Translations under genes and position numbers: made by a program
Assembly (NCBI GenBank): GCA_963693305.1
Contig: OY855905.1
Location: forward strand, 20,802,937-20,866,936
Source: Meandrina meandrites
Taxonomy: Eukaryota > Cnidaria > Anthozoa > Scleractinia > Meandrinidae
Reading direction: 5' to 3'
DNA length: 64,000 nucleotides
The notes under the pieces: model-generated
Databases searched by the model: none
Told to the model about the DNA's origin: nothing
What the model saw: only the letters and a program-made list of their open reading frames with translations
Shown: piece after piece, positions 34,891 to 45,200 of the stretch
How the letters are laid out: each line of letters begins with the position of its first letter
How positions within the stretch are numbered: position 1 is the stretch's first letter

Positions 34891-35161
34891 GCTAGACAGG
34901 TTAAATGACGAGCGACGCGTGAAAATAACTTCGGGATCGAGAAGTGCTGACGCATTCCTATCCAGTCACGTTTTTATCGCCCACAGCGAAAAGTATTCCC
35001 TTGACAAATTAAAACAGTCCCTTGAGAGTATACAAAAATGTGGGTCAGAGAGTGCCAACCCGATGATCCCAATTCTTACCATTTTCCTTGTTCCAAGCAA
35101 AATAGTCGAAAAAAGCAGCCATTTTCTTAATGCGTGCGATGTAACAGTAAGAAAGATGTAA
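34891..35161 (+). CDS. Candidate orphan gene, exon 2 (terminal)
   Basis: After an acceptor-like TAGTTTCCAAAAG, a frame starting with one base that completes an Arg codon runs 89 codons to TAA at 35159-35161. It contains ADAFLSSHVFIAHSEKYSLD and a hydrophobic stretch NPMIPILTIFLVPSK. No domain recognised. A tRNA-like repeat follows at 35208. Confidence 0.35.
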
Positions 35162-35207
35162 CAGTAAGAAAGTCACATTAATAATTAATTTTTTTCGGGA
35201 TTTGGCG

Positions 35208-35284
35208 GATCAACGTGGTGGTGTAGTGGTGAGAGAGGGATGCTAGCATACCAGAGGTTCCAGGTTCGATTCTGGGTGCTGATC
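35208..35284 (+). repeat. tRNA-like sequence (SINE head or tRNA pseudogene)
   Basis: A-box-like TGGTGTAGTGG and B box GGTTCGATTC lie within a 77-nt block closed by GATCA/TGATC. The T arm has one mismatch and the anticodon region contains the palindrome TGCTAGCA instead of a normal stem and loop, so it is not a functional tRNA. It differs from the other SINEs in the window. Confidence 0.5.
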
Positions 35285-36090
35285 TACAATTTTCATTTTT
35301 CTTGTTAGTAGAAAAAAATTGATGACTGTGAAAAAATTTCTAAGTGTCACTAAAATGGCACCGACCGTTTACGAAACGGAAACGTGCATCGCAGTTCGAT
35401 ACCATCGCCTCCGCTATCGTTGCTAAGTCGAGAAGTGCGATTTTACAATGTTGGGAATTTGAGGCCCTCGTCAAATTTTTAGGCAAACTGAAGCAGTTCC
35501 TGGGTAAAATCTGGTCCGAAATAGGATATAGGGAAAATCGCATATTTTGATCTTGGCATAGGTAAGGCGTACCGCACACCCACACCCAAATTTTCGGAGT
35601 ACCCCCTCCCCCGCCCCGCGAAGGTACGTCATCCTGTTTCGTAAATGATTTGACAAAACAAAGGACAATCTGGCACTGTAAATGTTGATCATTGGTCAGT
35701 TTTTTTAGTTCCATCAACAACTCATTGGATTGCAAAACAGCATTTTCCTCTTAAATCGTTAACAGTCGCCAAGGCGCGAAGCGCCGATACTCACTGTCGC
35801 GTCTCTACCCAGCCTCAGTCTCCGTTTTGACATTGGCTCCGACCTCGTGTTCGAAGACCGCTCGAGCGCGTTCGCAAAAAATACGGCCGTTTTTCAGTCT
35901 GACAACTCATATACCATGGCTATGGTATATGAGCTCATATGCCATGTCCTACAAATATGGCAGGTCTCCGCGTCGGCGAGAATAGCCGGGGAGCTCAAAA
36001 TATTGAAAATTTCCTTGGTTGTTTCTAATAAAAAATTATTCCACTCGCGCTTTTTCGATACGAGATAGTTATAGCAAACTATTTACCCTC
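35285..36090. other. No gene seen
   Basis: Only short frames, without domain or splice support. Confidence 0.4.
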
Positions 36091-36095
36091 ATAAC

Positions 36096-37885
36096 TGTAT
36101 CACCCATAAATGTAATACAAACCATAAATGTAATAACAACCATAAATGTAATAAAAATTAACCATAAATGTAATACTTACCATAAATGTAATAACTTTTA
36201 ACCACAAATGTAATAAATCCACTAACCATAAATGTAATAAAATTTGCCCATAAATGTAATAAAACTGAACAACCATAAATGTAATAAGGCTTAACCATAA
36301 ATGTAATAAACTGGATATGACTCCCAAATCAAGGAGCTACAAACTTACCATCCTCATTCTTCGTGAATTTGACTTGAAATTTCCAATTTAACGCCTAAAG
36401 GCCTGACTCCTTAAATAAACAAAAACACTATTTCTTCGTGTGCAATCTTAAACGAGGAACATACGGCATGAAATATTGCGGTTTTGTGTGAAGTGTTGAC
36501 GGGCCTGCACGACTCCTGCGGTTCGCTAAAAGAATACTTTCTAAAGCCTTTATAGTTTGGCTTTGATGAGAATGTCTTTTAGGGATTTTCTTTAGCGATA
36601 AGATACGAGGGGAGGCTCCTTGAAGATATTTCTTAATTGTGGTTGAATCTGAATAAGGTGCCATTTCCCTATGAGACACAGCATGAGACAGATTCTAAAG
36701 CAGTATGGAAGAGGTAGCGGAAATGTGTTGGCGTTAAAAGAAATCAGAAACAGTCCTCAGTGGATAAATGCTTGGATTAATGTTCTTTTTCACTGGCGTT
36801 GCAACATGGATGTATGTAACAGCCATCGTTTAGAAAAAAGGAAAGAAGTGGCTATTGAAAGCTACTTGCCTTGTGCTTTCCATGACATGGAACGGAAGCA
36901 CTAGGTTTTTTTATGAAAATGTAAAAAGTTAAGGTTATTTTATATATTCGCAATCAACAATAACAGGTATAATGGCAATGCAAACCTGACTCTTTACACA
37001 ATATCTTTAATAATAACTTACCGCTTTTGTGTTAACGTTAAACCTAGTTTTGTTCTATAGAATGTTGTTCAGTATTTTACCCTTCTATTTCCCATGTGCC
37101 TCAAGGGATGTCTGGCATATCTTCTCTGTTCAACACTTAGTATGGAACTTGGATCACCTGCCCCACCCAACCAACCTTCAAGTCAGCAGTTCTAGCCCGA
37201 GAGTCCTATCTCTGTAGATTGTTCTTGCTCCAACAGGGAACATCCAACCCCCTTCCCCACCCTACCACCTTGCTTGACATTGGTTTTAAGGTCGAATAAC
37301 GTCGGCAGGGAAGCATGGGCACGCGAAAACGGAGAACACAAGTTTGCAAATCCGGGTGGATATATGGGAAAGTTTGAAAAAAATAAAACAGGCGCATTCC
37401 TTATAAAATGATGTTTGACTGAATTCGTCTTGACTCAAAGAGAACCTCAATCTCTTTCAAGTGGATGAAATATCATCAACCAACAGAACTTCAAACGCCC
37501 TGGTATATAGACTTTCTAATCATACTTGGGTAACCATAATTATAGCTTCTTGGTTTTGGTCTCTGGGTTTATTAAAATACTAACTTGATGCAGGAGTCCC
37601 ATGTCCTGAAGTAAGAATTGCACAAAGAGAATGACAAGTTTGTAGCCCCTTGATTTGGAAGTCATAGCCAGTTTATTACATTTATGGTTAAGCCTTCTTA
37701 CATTTATGGTTGTTCAGTTTATTACATTTATGGGCAATTTTTATTACATTTATGGTTAGTGGATTTATTACATTTGTGGTGAAAAGTTATTACATTTATG
37801 GTTAGTATTACATTTATGGTTAATTTTTATTACATTTATGGTTGTTATTACATTTATGGTTTTTATTACATTTATGGGTGATACA
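36096..37885. mobile_element. Foldback element with tandem CATAAATGTAATA arms, 5-bp target duplication
   Basis: The left arm (36096-36357) holds about 11 copies of CATAAATGTAATA separated by short variable spacers. The right arm (37628-37885) holds the same array inverted. Ends are TGTATCACCC and GGGTGATACA, flanked by ATAAC on both sides (36091-36095 and 37886-37890). The arm sequence continues inward as AAACTGG.TATGACT.CCAAATCAAGG.GCTACAAACTT. The 1.27-kb centre has no recognisable transposase. Long frames across the arrays are artefacts of the repeat. Confidence 0.85.
36428..36694 (-). CDS. Candidate terminal exon inside the foldback element
   Basis: Behind an acceptor-like CATACTGCTTTAG, an 88-codon frame in phase 0 (NLSHAVSHREMAPYSDS ... 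RLRLHTKK, stop at 36428-36430) with a basic C-terminus. No domain recognised and no upstream exon found. If real it could be a transposon gene remnant or a captured host exon. Confidence 0.25.
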   Translation of the reverse strand, partial: NLSHAVSHREMAPYSDSTTIKKYLQGASPRILSLKKIPKRHSHQSQTIKALESILLANRRSRAGPSTLHTKPQYFMPYVPRLRLHTKK

Positions 37886-38136
37886 ATAACCAACACGCGC
37901 TCGTGGAATATTTGTTAATTATTCGGAGGGAATTCCGGTGGCAAACGTGTAAGACTGTGATTTTTTTTGTGCGTATGAGGCAAGCTTATGGTGAAGCGGA
38001 GGCGCAGTTGCCTTAAATTTTAATCAGCGTTGTGTCGTATCCTTGTGTCGTAAGTGGAAACCACCCTACTGCTTGCCGACAGCGAGCGCGGACTTCGAAC
38101 GAAAGGTCTGGAGCGAGTGCCAAAACGAACCTTAGG

Positions 38137-38356
38137 TACGGACCATTATTTCTCTGGAGGGGGGCCGGGGAGTGGGTATGAAAAATATTGAAAAAAATTG
38201 TTTGCAGGGCCTGAAAAGACAAAACAAATTGCTTGCAAACACGACATGTGTCAAAAAATTAGTTTGCATTTCGAAAAAAAATGTTTTTAGAGGCGCATAA
38301 ATTAAAAAAAAAAGTTTGCCAGGGAAATTTCTCCAGGAAGATAATGGTCCGTCCCT
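38137..38356. mobile_element. MITE with GGACCATTAT ends, copy 1
   Basis: GGACCATTAT at the left and ATAATGGTCC at the right enclose about 220 bp rich in TTGTTTGCA and GAAAAAAA words. A related copy near 56400-56600 keeps the right end (AATAATGGTCCGCCCC) and the same internal words. Confidence 0.5.
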
Positions 38357-39209
38357 TACGATGCTCTACGCTTTCGGGGGTTCCTGCCTTAGCTTGCAGG
38401 AAAACGCCTTTTTAAGTGGCTTGATAAACGGTTGTGTGTACTTGCGTTAGTCCCAGTCTTCACGGACGACGCCATCATGAAAAGAGAGATTGTTTCATTT
38501 GTTTGCATCTCCACAATTTACAGGACGGGTGTCTACTGAAGGCTTACTTTAGCATAAGTACGAAAAAACAAGGACAATAAGGACAATACAAACAAGCAAA
38601 TTAAAGAATTTTGCGACTGATTATTTCTTTACTAATGTAAAACAAACTGAAAACAGCCTGACTAAAAAAGTAAAAATTTCCTTGTGCTCTCTCACGAAAG
38701 ATCCGCGTCATTATTGTAGGGTTTCCTGTCTTTTGTTTCATAAATATTGTATTGTATACATGTATAACTTCGCAGCAATTGTCATAATATATTATTACCT
38801 ATCTCAGCACTCTGAAAAGTAATATATCTTTACATCTTTGAGGTCTGATAAAGTGCATAAGACCTCGTTCTGTACAAGCTTTAAAAATCTTCGCCTTTGT
38901 ACAAACTAATTGCTATTGAAACATACGGCTGTATTTATAGCGCTAATGCAACATTAAAAATATAAAATCGATAAAACTAGCGGGAGATTCATCCTCCTAA
39001 AATTGTCTCGACCTCGTTTGGCTCTAAATGAAATTAATGTTCTAAACGCTTTAACCTAAAATTAGAGTCCTCCTTTTGACCGAGAGATTATACAATCAAT
39101 GTCAAATATATCGGGTGTTTATCTATGAAATTCTTTTTATAAAACAGCAATGTGTCCAAGAATCCTTGGTCACAACGAAAAGGAATCATGTTCGTGACAT
39201 GCGCGTGGT

Positions 39210-39299
39210 CTACGTTCGACTCAGTCCTCCAAGAAGACGTTGCGATCTTCCTTTTTCAAATGACACCCGTCTTCCTGATTCCAGACCACTGTCAGTTTC
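39210..39299 (-). CDS. RIMBP: RIM-BP last coding exon
   Basis: 29 codons and TAG (39210-39212), ETDSGLESGRRVSFEKGRSQ to LSRT, behind the acceptor CTCATTTTTTCCAG in phase 0. A short Arg/Ser-rich tail with no domain. Confidence 0.7.
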   Translation of the reverse strand, partial: ETDSGLESGRRVSFEKGRSQRLLGGLSRT

Positions 39300-42200
39300 C
39301 TGGAAAAAATGAGAAAATATATATACGGTAGTATGAATCGTATTAATCAATCCCCCATTTCCGAATAATGTCGCAGCAAATTGTTTTCATCGCGTTTGTC
39401 AGAAGTCTATTATGGACCTCTGAGTTCGTCTGCATTGTAATCCCATTCCATCCTCGCCTTCGTTAGCCATCCTTGCTTCCTAATGGAATCCTTCCTTCAC
39501 TCGAGTAACACCATTATTGTTGGGTTTTCTATGATCTACGCATGTTTTTGGTGGCTTTTCGAAATTGTACAAAATGGAATTAGTAGACAGTGCACAAGTG
39601 CGCTCTATTCTGCAGTAAGAGCTGTTGATAACAAAAATACCATTATAAGGTAGATCACCAGCCAAAAGCGACTGTTTCTCCCAGGTACGTTCACATCCAT
39701 TAGTTTTAAACAGTTTTTAGAACGAGTTTTTAGCTCGGGTTTCTTTGCTAAGATTCCATCACTTAACATACCCCGTTAGTGTATTCGTCAAGAAAGCTTC
39801 CTGGAACTAGTCCCAGCTGACCATTCACGTCGGCATGATAGAAACCATCTGCACGCTGAAAAAAAAAATACAATAAAATTATCAGTGTTTCCTTCAAAAC
39901 AGTTGAACTGAGTGTACTTTTTGATAGTCTGAAACCCGTACTAAGACATCATCGCAATCATAACTATTACTGACGATTCTTTAAGTCGTGAACACAAAGG
40001 TTCTGCAATGCTAGGAGAAAAACAACGAAACACGTTATCACTCAACCACTCCATCGAGAAATAAGAAAAAGAAAATTTCGTATCATAAGTAAATAGTTTC
40101 ATTTTTATGCGTTAAGGTGCAATGTTACATACGGCAATGATGTTTGCTCTGCTCTTGGCAGATATAGCTAGCACATAAAAAGATACATGCTGCAGTTAGA
40201 TAGAAAATAATACAGAGGTTGCCTATTGGTCTGTACGATTAACTACACTTTCGAAAGAGGAAAGAGCACCAACAAGCGTTCTTCGGTTCTTCGTCACAGC
40301 AGCCCACACTATTCGCCACAGTGACACGTTAAACTTTTCCATTCATTTGCAAACCATTTTAAGCACACTCACCATTTCTCCTACAACAGTAAGGATTTGT
40401 CCTTTCTTGAAAGAAAGTTCAGAATCAGGGTTATCTTGTGGCGACTGCACCTCTGGATTGTAATCATACAGCGCAATCATCGCCTGGTTAAGAAAAAAGA
40501 GATTCAAATGGTTTTAATTACAGCACTAAATAGTGTAACAGAGAAGGTAGAATTCGAAAGAGAAACTAGAAGCAAGCGTGGCAAGTGAGGAAGAATCACG
40601 TGGACCAAATCACGGCTGACTGGAGTCTTAAACCTGTATAGCAGAGAAGAAACGAGACTGGAGCAAGTTGCGCGTGTTTTTTGCTAGTTGTAGAGCCGAG
40701 CAAAGTTTAACATAATTCTTGTTGTCCTAAATACTGGGACACCCAAACTAGACTGTTAAAGAGAGGAATCAACACTCCAGAGTAGTTCATTGAATTCTGC
40801 GGCTGATTTTGTTTGAAGTAAATGCAAATGTCTGGCCCATGAATGGACCTAAGCTAAATGTAAACGTACTGAAGGTATAGTTGACCAAAGTAAACTGGGT
40901 GGTTACCATAGCTAATCGCTCTTGCGCGAAATACCCACCCCCCTTTTTTGCCAAGATTCGATTTCCTTGGTATTTTCAACCGATGACAAAATTCCAAAAG
41001 CGACACTCCTACCTTTTTCCTTAATTGCGCAGGATTCTTTTTTACGAGTGCTGGCGAACCAACACTGCCACTAGAACTGCTGTCCCCTGAGAAAGGCCGC
41101 GTGGGACTGGGAAGGGCTGCTTGTCGCTTCTAGAGATGGTTGAAAGAAAGCAGATAAAATTAATTTTGGCCAAAGCCGTCAATTTTTCTCATGCCTAATT
41201 TCAAAACAAGGTGACTTTCCAAAGACTAATAAACACAAGTTTGGAGGTATGTTTATTAAACATATCTCCACACTTTTGTTAGAGGAAATGTGTAAGAAGT
41301 TTTAAAAACACGCGCTCAATGACTTGCTTGAAGCAGGATTATAAACTTGGCTTACCTTGGCAGCGGCTAATCTGCGCGGTGAGGCAACTGCTACTTCCTC
41401 TACAAAGTTGGATGGGATCAGTCCTTTCTTGTTCTTAAGCTGTTGAGGTGCAAAAAGGCGTTAAGAACAAGTAACAATAGTGTACACAATATACTTGAGC
41501 TAACGCACAAGTATGTTATAAAACAAACTGCCGCAAATGCATCGAATCGTGAGACCGTCGTAGCAAACGGCGTAAACACATTTCCAATTTAAAGCAACCG
41601 TACCTTTCCTACAAAGAAGCCGTCCTTTCTAGAAGTATCAAACACTCTCAGAATGTCTCCTTCTTTAAAGCCGAGTTCAGTGGCAGGATTCGGGTTTGGT
41701 GAACTTTTGAATGGATCATAGTCGTACAGGGCCACAAACTGCTCAGAAAAGAAAACACAAGAACAATATGAACATTAATTCATTGACTGGTTGATACGAG
41801 ACAAGGATAAAGAAAGACATTAAGAAGAGATTTTCTCTTGATGCATCACGAAGTTCTTTGAACTATAAAAATAGCGTGATTTGCATTTGAGTGTCGAAAG
41901 AAAACCGCGTGTGCTTTGGTTTCCCATTAGACTACGCACTTAGTCACTGGTTTGAAAGTCTCGCACCACTTTCTCATGCAGTCAGAAGTAAAACTAAAAC
42001 CAATCGTGGCTCGTTGTTTTCCCGCGCTTTACGCCAGCCAGATGTATTTGTTTCGAGTTTTGATTGGTTCACTGGCTTGTCTGTGTCCTTTGTGATTGGC
42101 TAGAGTGATTACTTTGGTTTTGGTTTTACAACATACTTATTGAGTTTTTCTTCAGCACGTTATGGACACTTGACTGGCAAAATTTGACGAAGTAAGCGTC

Positions 42201-45200
42201 CGAAAATGCTAAGAGACAGGGGATAGCAAGGAAAGAAATACTAAGATGCGAAAAAATAATGCAACGCAAACATACCGTTCTATAGAGCTGTTCATCTCCC
42301 GAATCCTTTGGGAAAACAAATAAAAGTTCACAAACAATGAATTCCTTTTTTAGGTCTTGTTTACCTCTAACGTTTCTGCACTTTTTTTAGAAAAACAAAC
42401 ATGTATAAAAAGCTTACCTCAAATGACTCTCCGTATGAATCCTGCAAAAAAAGAGAAAGTTTTCACATTAAGAAATAAGTGGAATCTTAAAGATGAAATG
42501 TCCATTTGTCACGAGGGTGCATGGGACAAAGAAAAATCTGACCCCCCGACGGTAATCGAACCCATGGCCTTCCAGACACAGGTTGGACGTTCTAACCACT
42601 GAGCTACGAGACACTCGTGGTGAGCTAGGCCATTTACTAGATCGATATGCGACACGCGTCCTGCATACTGCTAGGATCTGCAATATCGAAAGCATCATAT
42701 GTGGAATATATAAAGAAGATGGGAAGATGGTAAATTTTGAGCTCGGTAAATAAATGATAAAGATCAAATGTCCATTTGTGGAAGTGGAATCTTATGCATT
42801 GGGAAGTTTGATCAATGCTCTGAAACAAACCGTAGTGTTCTGTTGTTTTCTTACCAGTAAACTTCCTTTGATTGTGTCATTAAATGTAACTGACACGGTT
42901 TCAGACGAGCTGCCATTTTCAGCCACAGTTTTGATGCTAAATTTGATGGGGGAATGGAGTTCAAGATCTTCGACTAAAGCCTGATAAAAAAAGTGAAAAC
43001 ACGGCGGTTACAATGACAGATAACAAGAACACTATTATTCAACAAAAACAAATCAAATCAAATAAATAAAAAACATGTAAAACAATTCAGCAGTATCGTA
43101 TATATCCCGCAAAAAAGGAGAAAGTTTTCACATAAAGAAATAAGTTGAATCTTTAAGACGAAATGTCCATTTGTCACGAGCGTGGGACAAAGAAAAAAAT
43201 CTGAGTCCCGGACGGGAATCGAACCCATGGCCTCCCAGAAATGGTTGGGCGTTCTAACCAACTGAGCTACGAGAGAATCTTGGTCATCGCCAGGGAGGCT
43301 CAGCGTTCTCTTGATTTTCATTCCTCTCTAGAAACTCTCTGTGGTAAGGGAGGGGTCACTGTGTTGTGTTCTTGGGCAAGACACTTGACTCTCAGTGCCT
43401 GTCTCCCCCCAGGTGAAAAATGGGTATTGGAAATGTTATGCTGGGGGTAACCCTACGATGAACAAGTTTCCCATCCAGGGGGGAGTAGAAATACTCCTTG
43501 CCGTTTCATGCTACGGAAACCGGGATAGGCTCCGCCCTGGTGGGACTCTAGGCGTGAACGCAGACTTAACTTCCCTTACCTAGCAACTTCCAAAAGAAAC
43601 TACTACCCATAGGAGACAATTCTTTTCGTGTGTTACAACTCCTCCTGCTTAATAATTAACCTAGTTTAATATCATTCTTATGCAATGTCTTGTTTCGTAC
43701 CTTGGCCATGTAAGGACTTCGGACCTCCAGTTTGACGTCACTGCTTGCATAGATCTGAAAAAAAAATCCACAATTAAACACAGTAATCATGTTAAGTGGA
43801 AAGAGAGGCAGAATTCAATTTTGTTTAACACTATACTTGCCTTATATCCCTTCACAGTGAGACCATTGCTTCTTCCAAACTCGTCCATTTCCGGCAGTGT
43901 CCAACCCACCAACATAGCGTCGTGGTTTACCGGCCGAATAATTCGAAAGTTGCTGGGGGCACTGGGGCGAACTAAGAGAACGAACAGAGAATGCCAGCAT
44001 TGAACAAAACAACAACAACTACAAACAAACCAAAACATGATCCTCGTAAATACGGACGCCTCAGCCTCGGCCTTTCTGGCCTAAGCAATTGTAGCTCCGT
44101 CAGTGTTTATTTAAGAAGGCCTTTCATACGACACCGAAAACATAAATTACACGTACCTTTCCTAGACCGTGACTTGTTTGAAACAACAGGAACGATCTGT
44201 TTCGAGGTTGAGGGCGGCAAAGATGCCTTGATTGGCTTCTGTGACCCCCCTGATGAAGAATGAGTCAAGGTTACTGGTATCACCGCTGTAGTACTTAAAG
44301 GACCCAGCACTGCCACTTCCGGTGACGGCTTGAATCTCGTTAAACCAACATTAGGTAGAGGGCTGCTTGGGCCGCCGGGAAGACGCGCGTGGCTTGGTGG
44401 CGTGCTGAGGTCGCCGGGAAGGCGAACGTGGTTTGGTGGCGTGGTAAGGACGCCGGGAAGGCGAACGTGGTTTGGTGGCGTGCTGAGCTCGCCGGGAACA
44501 GGCACGTGAGTTGGTGACGTGCTGAGATCGCCGGGAAGGCGCACGTGGCTCGGTGACGTAACATTTTCCAGCGCATGCGTCGGTGTCGGGTAGCCATTAG
44601 TGATAGCACCAGTTGGAGTAAACATATGCACTGAAGAAGCTGTGAGAATAAGAATTAACACACTTTTAAATCGCCCAATATTTCATGCTTTGCCTTTGAT
44701 AAGGGTAGCGGTCGTGTATCAAGATGCTTTCAGTATACTTCCCTTTCTGAATCCAGTTTCAAACGCTGTAAGGGGGGGATTACTTGCCCCATCTATAAAT
44801 AGTTTTAGGAGTTCACAGTAAAGTTTTTTTCCTATCCTCCTTCAACGTGTGTCTTGCGCTCACCTCGCGTGCAACTGAACCTTGTCTCACATGAGCATCT
44901 TACACTCACCTTTCGGTTGTCCCCGAACTTGAATGTTGTCTAGCATTCCTAAAATCTGCTCGGGAGCTCGACTGCTTGTCTGGTTAAATGACAACAATAT
45001 AAGAAAATCAGCATGACAGTCACTTCGATTTCCTTATCAAGATTTTCTAAAATATTACAATGGATTGGACTTACAGGCTGTAGGAAGGATGATGACGAAA
45101 CTTCCTCCACCATGTGACCAGGAACAAATCCTGTTTGACCTGAAATAACAGGTAAAATAAACTCGAATTACTGGTAACTCTCTCAAAAAACCCTCCTGAG

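Noticed and set aside
36100..36327. Long minus frame of repeated YYIYGL/LLHLW units across the CATAAATGTAATA array; also CRISPR-like regular spacing
   Set aside because: The peptide is a by-product of a 13-bp DNA repeat. The units are degenerate, spacers are only 3-10 bp, the array is mirrored at 37670-37880, and the host is eukaryotic, so it is neither a gene nor a CRISPR array.
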